Position numbers and translations under genes: made by a program | Shown: one piece after another, positions 1 to 12,378 of the stretch | Layout: each line of letters begins with the position of its first letter | How positions within the stretch are numbered: position 1 is the stretch's first letter | The notes under the pieces: generated by a model | What the model saw: only the letters and a program-made list of their open reading frames with translations | Databases searched by the model: none | Told to the model about the DNA's origin: nothing | Assembly (NCBI GenBank): GCA_021234155.1 | Contig: JAJEKV010000210.1 | Span: 1,151,501 to 1,215,500, forward strand | DNA from: Isoetes taiwanensis | Lineage: Eukaryota > Streptophyta > Lycopodiopsida > Isoetales > Isoetaceae | Length of the DNA stretch: 64,000 nt | Reading direction: 5' to 3'

Positions 1-1960
1 AATCGTCTACATGATGAACTTCTTGTGAACTTAAAAGCAAATGGAGAAGGGAATTACACAGGGAAAATATTGTCAAACTCATACAGATTGGAAGCTAAGG
101 GATGTGTTAATTGGTAGAATTTTTATGCAGACACATTTTCAAAGTTGGCGCATCATGAGAAAAAGGCGGTGAGCTTAAGGGCTCAAACTGCATGATCTAA
201 TATCTTTAGCAGGAAACCAAATACTTCATGTTTCCATACTGCAAAAGCAATCAATGGAGTTCTTTGCTATGCTTGCTAAAGTGGTGGCTGATGGTAAAAT
301 ACTGAATGGAACTGTAGTTTATTATCGTGGCCAAATGAATAACTCTGATGCCAACGTTTAACCGGCATGCACTGCAGTTGTTCCAGGAGCAATTACTTTG
401 AATCATGTTGAGATCAAGTCTTCACCATGCTTTCAACAACATCATAACGAATAAATACATTGAATATACAACTACAAACTGAATCAAAGTTTACACTTGA
501 ACGTGAAATAAGATTGAAAAGGCATTCCCGTTTTGCTGGATAATGAGATCATGCTTCAATATGAAAGAAGGGCTGCAATAATACCAAAAAATAAGAGAAC
601 CAGCCATCAAATTCTATATAGTGAAGGTAATAATAATAATGAAATTCCATTACTTACCCACCCTACTGATATACACGTTGCTCAGCTTCTACAGAAGAGT
701 GTCAACTATTGCAAGGGACTACAGACTCAAGCACAAAGATGATGTATCTGGAACCATATGAGGAAGAAATTCAGTTCATTTTGGATGCCATGACTGACTA
801 CTTGTGTATAAATGTAGGCCTATATATGTTTTTCTTTTTGTCCATGTTGAAGTGCTAAGAATTAGTGTTGGCATGCATTGTGAGGTTAATTGCCATGCCA
901 TAGTTTATAAGCATGAAATTAGAGTATAAAGGATGCTGCCCCTTTTAGTGCTAGAAGCAGAAACTTTAATTTCACCACTTTGCTTGTAGATATTAGCTCT
1001 TTACTAAGGGGGAAGGTTCCAACCTGAAGTGTGAAATAGAACATCTGAAGGGAACTTTGAAATTGTGACTTGGAGCACATAAACTATGAGGAAGTGATCT
1101 AAACTTGGAGATACGTCTGGAAAGATTTGCTAGATTTATCAGGTTTAAGAAGACAGCAACGACTAAAACAAAAGTCAGTGGTTAGAAGCTACACCTTCAT
1201 TCTGCATTTTTTATTTTTTTTGTAATTCATTAATTAAATAGTAATAAGAATAATTAGCTCAGGTTATTTTAAAGATTGAACCCAAATTCTTTTGTATTTG
1301 TCCATAAGAGAGGTCAAGCTGGAATATTGCAACTTAATGAAGGTTGTTTTGAGACTTGGGATATGTATTAGCAGTTTGTGAGGACGACATTGTTTGAAGA
1401 TAAGGTTGTACATGTGTTACAACATGTATATCATCTACCTTTATCGAATACTTGCCTACTCACTACTTGCACCTATGTACATCATTATTGGGTCCTATAT
1501 GCCTTGCAAAGCCTGGTGTAGATGTGATCATGCAGCACCAAGGTCCAAGTACTTGCCTAACCTAGATGCTTGTAAATGCGATGGTAGCCTCAGACACAAT
1601 TTCTATGCTCACAAAAAACATCATGCTGGGACATACCTGGAGAAATAGAAAATGCAAATACTGCCTTTTTAAGGAACTAATTCATGTCTCTGCATATTCC
1701 ATCTGCTCCACATGTACCTACATTGAGATGATGACTACTTAATCATGAATTCCAAAGTGAATATAGATGTTTAGCATACCTTGGCCTCGCAATATTAGAG
1801 CAGCCATGTGCAGTGCCATTCAAAATTTAAAAGCTTCAGAATGTGAATCTGCTGGATAAGGAGAAGACAATACAAAATAATCTGATTCTTCACACTGGCA
1901 ATATTTAGCCGATTCTGCCTCCACCGCCATTGATTCTGGAAACAACAGAGATCATTCTTA
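1..1960. other. AT-rich DNA with decayed coding scraps
   Basis: Open stretches on the plus strand at about 1-110 and 480-742 have protein-like composition (for example LQYERRAAIIPKNKR near 551), but they are interrupted by stops and lie in different frames. I recognise no family. They look like remains of a spliced gene or a decayed gene copy whose 5' part lies left of the window. From 1200 to 1960 I see only AT-rich sequence without convincing coding structure. Confidence 0.3.
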
Positions 1961-2082
1961 CAAATTTATGGAAGCATAAAGCATGAGGTGAAGATATAAA
2001 ATTGCTGCATAGAACCCTGGCTATGCAGAGCCAAGACTGGAACCGAACCTCTTCTAGATTTTCTACAGTTCCAATTCAAACA

Positions 2083-2196
2083 CACCTTCAGAAACCCCGG
2101 AGGTAGCTGTAAGCCAAGGTAGTGGCCGAAATTGCAACCCACCTTCAGAAACTCCGGAGCTAGCTGTAAGCCAAGGTAGTGGTCGAAATTGCACAT
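2083..2196. repeat. Two-copy 57-bp tandem duplication
   Basis: Two nearly identical 57-bp units lie head to tail, starting at 2083 and 2140. The unit begins CACCTTCAGAAA and ends GAAATTGCA and the copies differ at only a few bases. The period is a multiple of three, so open frames cross it without a break on both strands, but no ATG-initiated gene is evident there. Confidence 0.85.
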
Positions 2197-5110
2197 AAAT
2201 TTGGCGATGAACCTGATGAATTAAGCATGCCAATCCAATTGGCGAACATGCATGGGGCGACAGCTGCAAGAAGGGATATGGGCATCTGCTAAAGTCTCGG
2301 AATCGATAAGGCAACCCCAAAACGTACAATTTGGTAATCAAAGGCAAAGCCACAAACTCGATTTTTGGAATACCTGGAAAGTTTTCCGGCAGGTAAAAGC
2401 TTCTAGACCTTAGAAAACTAACCTGAAAAAAAAAATCTAAAAAGTTTTCGGCATGTCGAAAAAACCAAATTTAAACAATAGATAGATAGATAGATACGGT
2501 GGTTAATTGCACATGATTTGCTACGGTGGATTGTGGCTCTACAGACTTAACATGTTTCACATTAATAATGATTAGGGAGAAAGGGCATAGTACAAAGCTC
2601 TTCCCCTTCAAGTGGAATATTGCAAGTAAGTGTTACAAAGCTAAAGCTTCTATAGTCAGTAGATGCAACACCAGTCGTAAGAACGTAGGCCACCTCGTTA
2701 TTCATTTCTTCATTGACATTAGATTGCAGGTGATGTTTGACTGAGACTATTATTGATAACCAGAAAGAACCATCTGGATCAAGCCAGTCTATCTTCACTT
2801 ATTGGTCTCAAGTTTACAAACTTTGCTTGATTTGTTTTAGCACAAATGCTATGCTCTACGTTTTACATGGCAAAATTGTACTTATAATGGCAGTATATGT
2901 GGAAAATAAGCATATAGCTTCAGTTGGTGGTAGTAAGTTGGTAATTCCTGTATAATCGAGTATGGATCAATTCTCCCTTTTTACAATGCATATTGTAAAC
3001 ATGATGCTAACATGTCATACGTTGGACATGCATACAATTATAGCAATGTATGAATGTTCATGGAAGTTCCTGTTAACTTCAAGTCTACAATCAAGCATAC
3101 ATTACATAGTGTTTGTATTGTAGGCCCAAACCTTGACTTGTTTACTGGGCAACTTTAAGTATACAATCAAACATGCAATACATTACATATCGGTAACAAT
3201 GTATTCCAAGTGCAATTTATTAACAATGGGAGGTAATACCTTGAGAATAGAAACCCACCAAGGTATTTCGTTCATAAAACATTGTAATGAAGAACAAATG
3301 CCAACAATTCCAAATATATATGTATCTGCTAATAGCTTGAAGCAAATTATGCTCTCACTGGACAAATTTGATCACCATTACAAATTTATTGGAGCTCAAC
3401 TATTTACAACCCTAATCATATCAACAGCTCCTTTGTTCTCTAGTCTACACTTGATGACTCTTCAATGATCTCTCCCCTATGTGTAAATAATTTAACAGTT
3501 ACAGTAACATAAAAGGGAAACATATAAACACAAAAATACAGATGCCCCAGAATATGCCATGCCAAGTCCTAATTGTGCCTCGACATAGCAGAATATAGAA
3601 ATTAAACAATGGACAAATTTGTACCCAAAATGTAACATTCAGGCCACATTTTATAGTTGCTGGGAGAAGAATAAAAATCATTAAGTCAAATCAGTAAAGT
3701 CAAATGATTCGCTCTAATTATGAGCACAAAAATATGTTCAAGACCTGTAAGATGTCATAACTATGGCAAGCCAGATGAGAAATATTAGACTAAATCTTAA
3801 AAAAAAAAAGCACCTTGCAAGGGATATTGAAAATGGACATGCACATAAGCCAGACAAACATGAATCAGAAATAAGATAGCAACACCAATTCATAGACAAA
3901 TATATTGCAGGAACAGTGCTCCTATACGATTTAAAAGTCCCCAGGATTTGCCTTAACCAAATAGAGATTTGCGATTTTGCCTCCTTTTCGGGTTTCCTTA
4001 CACCTGCATATATTCACAGATATGGCGAGCCAAACTCAAATATCGGTCATATACCAAGACCTACCTCCCTAATTAAAAGAAAATAAATCGTAGAAAGCTG
4101 CTCGAGGCACTTGAATCTTGAATCCTTACATGCAAGAATCAGATAAGCTTTAATCCTTACAGCTTGTAACTAAGAAATAGAAAACGATTCACGTACTAAA
4201 TGGTTCTAGCACATTAAACAGCCTATGCTAGGCATAAATTAAATGTTACATTACCTGGTTTTGCAATTTAATCTTCAATATAGAAAAAATAGTCCTTGCA
4301 TCAGTTGAAGGCATATATTTTAATGCCTTGAAATCCCTTAGAAGACAACATTGCAGCTATTTGTATATATGTTGTTCATGGACATGCTAATAGCAGGACC
4401 TCAATATACAGATTGAACATGAGAAGGACCAATGTTCTCCTTGAAGTCCTTGTCCCAGACCATAATATGACTTCACTCTGCAAGCAAACAGTAGGAATAA
4501 CAAATTATCCAAATATTAGAAGGGAATAAATATATACTAACGAAAACTTGTCCAAAAAAAAGGGGGGAGGAAAATACGGGTAACCTTTAAAGGCCGAAAA
4601 TCTGATTGCCCTTGGCACATTCATGGCTTGGCAGAATTATGAGTCTTTGAACGTGAACACATCACATGTTTGTTTGTTGCCACAACTTCTCTCGAGCCTA
4701 TGAAAGATGGCTCAAAACCGGTTCCAAGCATAGAAAAGCTGGTGATTCTTAGCAAAAAACCGACCTATGAAGACAGAATAAGCAGCCCATTGATGCTATC
4801 CCTTTGAATCCTGAATGTTCTTTCAATCCAGAATAAGCAACGCCCTTTGAATCCTAAATCGGAATGGAGGTACTCCTCCTAAAGATAGAATGAGCAACAA
4901 AAAATATAAGTAAAACCAAAAGACATGGTGGAGAAATGGGTCAGAAATCTGAAGACAGAATAAGCAGATGAGAAATGAAACCTCTTGGGATTGCATGCAC
5001 CTATAGATTAGTTCAAGGCCATTGAAAGCTGCTACCGTGTTTCACAGATGAAATATCATGCTGCCACTTTGACATTCGAATGCCATGTTTTAGAGCTCAG
5101 CTGAGATGGC
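2197..5110. other. AT-rich intergenic DNA, no gene recognised
   Basis: There is a short GATA microsatellite at about 2478-2496 and a loose repetition of CAATCAAGCATACATTACAT-like sequence between about 3090 and 3190. Around 4700-4960 the phrase GAAGACAGAATAAGCAG recurs. No open reading frame here has a recognisable motif or persuasive splice structure. Confidence 0.4.
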
Positions 5111-5114
5111 AGCT

Positions 5115-5212
5115 GAAAAATCGTGGAAGCTTAGAGCAAAAAATACTTATCTTATAGATAAGACAAAAATCGTGGAAGCTCAGAGCAGAAAAATCGTGGA
5201 AGCTCAGAGCAG
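5115..5212. repeat. Short direct repeats, unit about 24 bp
   Basis: Three copies of a unit reading AAAAATCGTGGAAGCT(C/T)AGA start near 5116, 5165 and 5189. The last two are adjacent with a 24-bp period and the first is separated by about 27 bp. This is one of many small duplications in the window. Confidence 0.8.
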
Positions 5213-6470
5213 AAGCATGCACCCGTAGAAAAATACAGTAACAAAAAATGTGGCAAAACCTCGAAACCAATGGCAAGTTTCCAAGCTCTGCCTGATTCAC
5301 TCTTTCTGATTCACTCGATTCACTCACTTTGATTCACTCTCTCTATATCTTTCTGCCCTCTGATTCCTTTCTACACCTTCTGCTCTTGCTCTAAGCTCCC
5401 TCCCCGATCCTCTCCCTTTTTCTACCACAAAACATGAAGCAGTCTGCATTAAAACCCACCGACCATCATCAAAGTTAGGGTCCTCCCCCGAGAAATTAGC
5501 TCCTTGAGCGTTAAAAAAAGCCCACTCATTTTCTATGATTTGAAGGCAAGGGGAAAGATAGCCGGAAAAGAAAGGTATTGCCCGGAAAACCAGTTTTTTT
5601 GCTTCCAAAAGTCACACCTGAAAGGGCACACCGGCATGAAAGAGAAAGCCCAAAAACTTTTTAAGTAAGTAGATTAATCAAAGTGCAAGAGACTTTGAGC
5701 AATAAAAATGCACATATTTACTGCCATGGACATTCTCAGATCTGCAAGCAAGGTAGAGAAGAATGCATAAAGATAATGTTTGGACTTCGTGGATGCATGC
5801 AGATAAATCATGAACTCATGCATCAGATTGATGCAGTTGTAGACTGTTTTTTACTATCAAACAAATATATAAACCTGTACAACAAAGATTCTTATCATGC
5901 TCACCTTTAAAAATACATGTAAGATGTTTTGCTCCAATGGCAATAAGGATGGAAAAGAAACTTCCATACTTCATGTTCTTCTATTACCTACAAAAAGACA
6001 GATAATTTGGATTGTACATCAAATCTACTTGATGTAGTATAACAAAATAAAGAAAAGAGAAAACTAACAAACAACCAAGAGCTCTATTCACCAGAAGTAG
6101 CATACGCAAATAAAGGAGTTTTTGGATTGTTGTAGATACAATCATGATATGCAGATATCTTTTTTCTACAGAGAATGGAGCTTCCCTTAACACATCTGAA
6201 GGAAGGAAATGCCTGTACCTTGAGGGCAGCAACCAACTCTTGATTGTGCACACCCATTATCCCATTAGTTCAAAACCAGGTCTACATTGCAGAAAATGAA
6301 TTTCCTCATTGCTATGACTAAAATCCATGCCATGCCCTATCTTACATAGTCCATCCACTGCCAATCATCTGCAAGGATAAGAATCATGGGTATCTTCCTA
6401 CTTGAAAATAAAAGGAATTAAAGAGCAAAATGGAAAAAACACAAAGAAAAAAGCGAAAACTTATTAAGTA
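5213..6470. other. Intergenic DNA, no gene recognised
   Basis: A minus-strand open frame covers about 5324-5608, but it lacks an ATG at its start and matches no family I know. The rest is AT-rich with scattered stops on both strands. Confidence 0.3.
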
Positions 6471-6476
6471 TCAGGG

Positions 6477-6958
6477 TGAATGCCCTTGTGAGTCGGTTTA
6501 GGCCGGATGTGAGCCCTCTCTGCCCTTGTTGTGGCCTTCATCGTGAGACTGTGGAGCATTATGCGGTTTTATGCCCCCTCACTTGCAGGCTGCTTTGGGA
6601 TTGGGTTAGGGCTCTTGTTTGGTCGATTGACTAGCCGCCAGATTCCGCTTCATGTGTATCCTCGGTGCTTGGTCGCTCTTGCGGAAGCAAGCCTTGCATC
6701 TGTGCGTGGCTATTTCAAAGCTTTCTGGTGTTCCCGGGAGTAGCAGAGCGGAAGTTTGCCATTTGGCGGGACTTCTTGGGTGTTGTAGATGGTGATGGTC
6801 GGTTTGTACAGTGATGGAGTTGCGCTTTTTACGTGAGTTTGTTGTGGAGTGTCGAGGTATCGCTGTCTCTTTGGGGCAGTTCTCCTTCCTCCTCACTTGC
6901 TTTGTAACATTACCATTCTTTTAATATATTGATGACACAGTTCTTCAAAAAAAAAAAA
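6477..6958 (+). mobile_element. 5'-truncated L1-type LINE, 3' end with poly(A)
   Basis: A plus-strand frame starting near 6477 reads a zinc-binding segment that follows the reverse transcriptase in plant L1 elements (zf-RVT): CPCCGLHRETVEHYAVLCP, then LLWDWVRALVW, before a stop near 6632. About 315 bp of 3' untranslated sequence follows, ending in twelve A residues at 6947-6958. A zf-RVT tail plus 3' UTR plus poly(A) is the signature of a LINE insertion truncated at its 5' end by incomplete reverse transcription. The upstream RT and endonuclease domains are absent. A target-site duplication is not clear: TTATT occurs on both sides but does not extend well. Confidence 0.7.
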
Positions 6959-7158
6959 GTTATTGACAATGAATCGAGATGAAATTAAAGCACGCTTTAG
7001 GAGGGTAGCCTTCATGCGCATAAATCATCCTAGCAATAGTAACTTCCAATATAGTAAGAATAAGATAAGAGGTTTTTTTTTTCCTTTCATAGAACATAGT
7101 GGACTTGTTTTGTAAAACGGTGGTTGAAGGTGCAGTGAAAAGAAAACATCTTCTTTTC

Positions 7159-9135
7159 TGTGCGCTCCCAGAATCTATACGATGCTCCCATCGTATACAC
7201 ACGGGAATTCCCCTCCCATAGCGACTACATCACCATGTAGGGTCCTCCGTCATACTCAGACCACTTGGGATGGCCAAGTGTCCGGGCGAGGAACACGGAG
7301 GTGTCATTCGACCCACGTCCTCTATGGGAATCCTATACAGCAGAAGCGTACATACATATTAGCATACACCAATCATACTGAATAAACTACCACCACGAAG
7401 GGTGGCCCATCCATCATTACCAAATAAAGGACACTACAAGAATAGAATAGATTTTTTTAACGTCCACGGAGTACAATCATTACTACTAGGATTAAAAAAC
7501 CCCTGATTCGAAAGGTTTTCAAGGGAAAAACCTTTGCAGTAATGATGATACTAGACAAGCGGAGATAATGACTACTGAGGGCTCAGTAATTGCAGACGTT
7601 TATCTAGAACCTCAAGTATGTATAATGCCAAGTCATGCACAGATGGTGCTCTGAGAAGTTGTGGAAGGCGTGGAATGGAATGCTAAGGTCAAAAATGATT
7701 TGGGACTATCTCAAAAAAGGGGCAACTCGAGGAAGAATATGGCTTTCATCTTCAATAACACAATCGGCAACGGGCACATAGTCTCGCTTCTACATGGCGG
7801 CAATTGTGGCGACTCCCATCTACTGTCTCAATCAATCAGCACTGTGGGGACCCCGCGAATTGATGCAATAGCGACAAGCTTAATGAAGCAAGCAAATAAG
7901 CTTGGGGCCCTGAAGCATAAACAACATGAGTAACACATCATGACAAGGGCATTACCCTGGGCTCAGACTCTATGGGATTAACTTACGGTCAAGGCCTCCA
8001 GATACCAGCAGACGGAAGTATAACATGATGTTGGCTGGCATAAGACAATGGCTAGGGTAGTCCACTCCATCCGCCCCTCCTGTGCACACTTTACAGATAG
8101 GAAACATGCTATGGCGTAATTGTAGCCTTCCGAAGACGCAATCTCATGGAATCACCCTATGAGACTACTCCGGGTTGCATCTCCCTGGTCCGATGAGGCA
8201 GGTCAAGGAAGTGTCCCATCCCCGAACATAATGGATCCCTAGGTGTGCTAGAGACTATATACCACTAAATGCATACGCAGCCATACCCGACTGGAACCCC
8301 CAAATTCTATGGACCGCTAGGCGCGCCCATCGAGCCCAGGACGTCCATATAGGCACGCTCCTGCGACCCAGGAGATGTCGGACCCATACTCGGCCCCACC
8401 GCGAGGACCAGCTATAAGCCTAGGCAGACTGTAGCCACGCTAGGCAAGACTCCACTCCCGTTTCACTATTGTGCTCGTTGTCTAGTGCTGAATTACGTGA
8501 TAGCTTCCACAGCCAGGTGGGCTCTTGTGCACATGCCGCATTTATTGGGTTTTAAGGGTTCTAGCTAGAAACATCTCTAGTTCTAAGAAGCTTTTAGGTC
8601 TCTACCCTTCCCTTAACCCCTAATACACAGAGGGAGCAGAAAGGAAGAATATAAACACCATCAAAGTATCCATCATCATCATAATAACATATAAAAGAGA
8701 ATTTAACTATTCCATCTATCCAAAGAAGTGTTAGCGAAAGTACAAGCTATCTAGGGACTAACCAGTCTCTTGGCTGGAGCCATTATCACGGAAGGCCTCC
8801 ATTCTTCGGGTCTGTTGGCAAGAAGTGGTAGCTGCTCTTCCTCTGCTCTTCCCCAATCGATTTTGGGGTAGAAATGGGGGTAGGACCCCAATTTCTCCTC
8901 CCAATATTGCAACTCCTACTTGGTCAATCGATTTGGGCCAGGTGGCGCCTCCCTATTGGTTACCTTTGGCTAATTATAGTCTAATTAGTATAATTAGGTT
9001 ATTTATCCACTAATATTAATAGCAAAGCTAATAAAATCCCTTTTAGGTAAGCCCAAGTTATCCCCTTAGGGGTCTAGTTAGATACTGGTGACGTGTCATA
9101 GTATGCATACGTATACCAGAAAAATGAACGTCATA
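7159..9135 (-). mobile_element. Solo LTR of a Ty3/gypsy (chromovirus) family
   Basis: The segment is colinear with the two LTRs of the element at 51.4-64 kb. Shared landmarks are TGTG-CGCTCCC at the left edge, the block around 7190-7420, the phrase GTCCACTCCATCC near 8060, and an AACGTCA-type right edge. It begins TG at 7159 and ends CGTCATA at 9135. The five bases before it (7154-7158) and after it (9136-9140) are both TTTTC, a 5-bp target duplication as expected for Ty3/gypsy integration. No gag-pol lies beside it, so it is a solo LTR left by recombination between two LTRs. The copy is clearly older than those at 51-64 kb. Strand follows the orientation of the related full element. Confidence 0.8.
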
Positions 9136-9178
9136 TTTTCTCTCTATAGACATTCTGTAAGAGCAGAAAACAACATGA

Positions 9179-9230
9179 ATATTACGTTATTACGTTTTTA
9201 CGTTATTACGTTATTACGTTTTTACGTTTT
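9179..9230. repeat. TTACGTT short tandem repeat
   Basis: ATTACGTT and TTTTACGTT units of 8-9 bp alternate about six times just right of the solo LTR. This is a simple minisatellite-like tract rich in ACGT cores. No function is evident. Confidence 0.8.
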
Positions 9231-9429
9231 TTCCATGTATTATGGCGTTCAAGTCATCTTTTATTGCGTACCATCGATGTGGGGAATATTCCTGGCATTG
9301 TACCAGATCGATGGCCCACATCATTTACAACTAAAGCCAGACAAACTTTTCCAATGGTGCACCTTGACCTCAATGGTCCAAAACCACAATATCATTAAAT
9401 GAAAGAAATTACATAAACCTTGGTAGGCA

Positions 9430-9910
9430 AGGCAGCATGCATAACAATCCAAAGCTTTGCAGCATGCCGGATTTGGCTACGCCCCTGCGATGCAATGGCG
9501 GGACGGGGGCTCCTACGCACGATAAGAGAAAAAGAAACCAAACAAAGTCCGGGCGGCATCGCCTCAAAACCCTCGAATCGAGCAGATCCTACCGGGCCTT
9601 GAATCCCTCTACCACGACATTCCTAAGGGCAAATCGGACCTGCAAAACAGAGTTCAGACTTCATGGCATTCGCCGAGGGGCTCAATGGCGGTAGCCACGT
9701 CGCATTTGGATTTGGCGCCATCGCTCCAAATTTTGCGCCTTAAGATCCGCCCTTTCCTCCTTACCGAAGACCGAATCATTTCCTCGCTACGGCGAGGCGG
9801 GAAAGAGGGCAAGGCAAAGCTCTCGTGCACGGTAAAACAACAAAACATCCTATGTGTCGCCCACCGCTTCTGCCGTGATCATCCGATGATGCATCATGCC
9901 ATTACGTAGA
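9430..9910 (-). other. G+C-richer block with a possible minus-strand exon
   Basis: Base composition rises compared with the flanks. On the minus strand an ATG at 9721 sits in a GCGATGGCG context typical of plant starts and opens MAPNPNATWLPPLSPSANAM, followed within about 30 codons by a stop. A GT after a TTTTGCAG could be a splice site. The opposite strand also has open frames. I do not recognise a product; this may be a gene start or a transposon fragment. Confidence 0.2.
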
Positions 9911-11066
9911 TCAATTATGCAAATCCAATTAGAGCAAATCATCTTCTAGAGAAGCCTAATCATCGGCTTAAGAAATCCATCGTCTTATACAAGTCTCCAT
10001 GCCAAAATCGATATGATGTAATCCTCAGTCCGCGCTCGCAAGATTCCGAAGTTCCAAAAGCATACCATTGTAAATAACACAATAACAACTCCAAATTAGA
10101 AACATTTTCCTTCCAAATTTGGTTGGCCTTCCTTATCTGCAATTGAGCGTTGAGCCTTCGGGAAAACATCCATGAAAAAAGGGAGTTGCCAAGCACCCAA
10201 AATAGCAATAACCATCCAAGCTCCTCTCACATGGCAAATTATACCATTTTTCATACAATACGATGCTGAAATCATAGTCCTAACCACTGCCAGAAAACCC
10301 TCCCGCACACGGAAACGAATTAGGCAAAGTATATTATACTGAAAATATGATTAATGCAATCGTAAGAAGTTCTTTCTGCCTTCAAAAGCACATCACACAA
10401 ATTTGTAACAACATATCTCTATGGTAGGTTTTTTCTAAAAGCATTTCTCACGCTTAAAAAAGGTTCCATCTAAACTTTTATACCTGCATATATTAATTAC
10501 TACTATCACCTTAAAAACTTTCAATTGAGAGCTTGCTAACTTTCAATTGAGCCTGCAAATTGCTAACTTTTCACATGTCTGCATTGATGCATCATAATCA
10601 GAAACGAATTATTGAACTTCATCTCTAATATGTAGAGGAATCGGACCTAAAGAAACAAAGCTGGATCTATGTTACTGGAGGAGGAAAACCTAGCTGTAGT
10701 TAGATAATGGGAAAGGGTTGGAAACCGAAGGAGTTTAGGCAGCTGGAATACAAAGGCAAGACATAAAGAGGATTCTTACCACCTCCTTGTTATCCCATGA
10801 CCTGATTCTACAGGTCATGAGGGCAGCTGATTCTACAGGTCATGGGGGCAACAAGAATGGCTTCCCCCATGCCATTCTACATAACTTCTCGATGATTTGC
10901 TATATCTGTGCTTGTAAGCATTGACTGCCAAGAAAGGTTTGCCATAGCTAGACCTCCAAATAATGGTTATGCTGATAACACCGTACCAAAAACGAACGGC
11001 ATTGATTTATTCTGGGAGAAATCTAGCCTCAACCAGCCGTTAATTTCCAGGGTTATATGTAACCCA
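9911..11066. other. Intergenic DNA upstream of the LLP-homolog gene
   Basis: A 25-bp two-copy tandem duplication starts at 10802 (CTGATTCTACAGGTCATG repeated at 10827). ACTTTCAATTGAG is repeated near 10520-10545. No coding sequence is convincing. Confidence 0.4.
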
Positions 11067-11078
11067 TATAAACCCTAA
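11067..11078 (+). promoter_or_regulatory. Telo-box overlapping a TATA-like motif
   Basis: AAACCCTAA at 11070-11078 is the plant telo-box, known from promoters of ribosomal-protein and ribosome-biogenesis genes. It overlaps TATAAA at 11067-11072. The motifs lie 30-41 bp upstream of the ATG at 11108, so if TATAAA is used the 5' UTR would be only a few bases; the telo-box is the more meaningful signal. The gene's inferred role in ribosome biogenesis fits. Confidence 0.5.
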
Positions 11079-11107
11079 TCCTCACGACAGCACGCCGGGA
11101 CGCCGAG

Positions 11108-11920
11108 ATGGGGAAGTCCATCAGGTCTAAACGGAACAAGAGGTTGCGAACCATAAAGCGGGAGCTTGTAGCTGATCATTACAGTAAGAAGGAAGCCGCC
11201 AAGCTAGCCGCTCAAGATGCTGCTGGCGCTGCCCCAAAAATTGAAGTGCCGCAAAGAAAACAGCCTGATTCAATGGGTTAGATTTATTTGCTGTGGTTTC
11301 TCGATTTCTTATGTTGTCTTTTGTATATTGTTATTTCCAAAAGTCATGGCATGAAGCATGTGCATCTGCAATCTCGTCATCTGTCCAGAAGGAAATTTTG
11401 TTTCAGCTCATATGATTGAGATTATTTCCTGATAAAATTGCACCAACTTTACTAAAAGCCATGAATGAAGCAGAACAAAGGATGTACATGTATTATAACT
11501 GCAGATTGTTTTAGGATGCAGCTGCTACAGAGTGAATAACAAAAGCTTGACCAAATGTTGACATGCTGAATGAATGGAGCAGAACTATATTCTATGTGTT
11601 AAAACTGCGAAGTGCTTTATTGTGCTGTTGGGTAGCCTACTAGAATATGGTGCACAAACTGCTTGGCAGATGCTAATGAAAATGTAATTTGTATTAGGAA
11701 TTTTATGCACATTTACTTACGCATAGCAACTCGGGTATAGCATGCTCTGATTCGTATGGTTTTTGCAGAAGTGGAAGAAGAGCCAATGAACATTGATGAA
11801 GAGGCTGCTAATCCTGGAGCAAAGTCTTTGAAAGCCAAGGGTGGGATAAAAAAGCGGTTGAAAGGTAAAAGTCGAAAGAAAATCGAGAAGAAGAAGAAGA
11901 AGAAAAAGCTTAACTTCTAA
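11108..11920 (+). CDS. LLP homolog (LLPH/DUF2423-type) ribosome-biogenesis protein, two exons
   Basis: The coding sequence joins 11108-11276 and 11769-11920, giving a 106-residue protein. The intron of 492 bp starts GTTAGA and ends TTTTGCAG and splits a GAA codon after its first base. The N-terminus MGKSIRSKRNKRLRTIKRE is the conserved basic signature of the LLP-homolog family (LLPH in animals). The middle is rich in Ala, Glu and Asp, and the C-terminus KKRLKGKSRKKIEKKKKKKK is a strong nucleolar-type basic tail ending LNF. Family members are small nuclear or nucleolar proteins of about 100-130 residues; the yeast and animal relatives associate with pre-60S ribosome assembly, and I infer the same role here. 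The start codon is the first in frame and begins the conserved block. A telo-box lies just upstream. It is intact, with no frame problems. No poly(A) signal is obvious. Confidence 0.85.
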
Positions 11921-12378
11921 CTTGGGCCAGTCCATTAGAAGCTATTCACCAGCTGCCTGATGTGTGGAAGAGGATTTTATGTAAGTCCAGAATGAATTTT
12001 TGTGGAAGGCCACCTAACTTAGCCCCTTGCCATGATTGGGGGAGTAATATCTAAAATGCTGTTTTGCATCGAGGACAGATTTGCATTTGAGGGATATCAG
12101 CACGTGAGATGATCAGTGATATATTTCCTTTTTATTTAGAACTTTTAGTAGAAGCTGAGATTCTTGCTCCTTTTGATGTTAAGACTAGTTTGCATGGAAA
12201 CACACTTAAATCTTGGCGTAATTATGCTTGCCTTGCCAAGTATGGTTGAATACAGAAGAAATATTGAAATACGCGTTCAGGCTGCATAAAATATTGAAAT
12301 ACGTGTTCAGGCTGCATAGAGGCATTGAGCCTGGATGACCCACACACAGATTTATTGTCGAGAAGTATATTTATTTTA
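11921..12378. other. 3' flank of the LLP-homolog gene with a 30-bp tandem duplication
   Basis: The 3' UTR probably lies here. A two-copy tandem duplication of 30 bp occupies about 12260-12319 (ATATTGAAATACGCGTTCAG repeated with one C/T difference). Confidence 0.5.

Noticed and set aside
533-742. 69-codon plus-strand frame
   Set aside because: It begins at a TTG rather than an ATG, and neighbouring related scraps are in other frames. Kept only as part of a decayed coding region.
2063-2353. 96-codon minus-strand frame across the 57-bp repeat
   Set aside because: It starts at GTG, not ATG. The repeat period divisible by three keeps frames open by itself.
3133-3468. 111-codon plus-strand frame
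   Set aside because: Composition is that of AT-rich noncoding DNA and there is no motif.
5324-5608. 94-codon minus-strand frame rich in Arg and Glu
   Set aside because: No ATG at its start, no splice signals and no recognised motif.
7431-7445. CACTACAAGAA, a possible CACTA terminus
   Set aside because: It lies inside the solo LTR at a point where the related LTR has alignable sequence (CAAAGAATATGC), and no subterminal repeats follow. Chance similarity is more likely.
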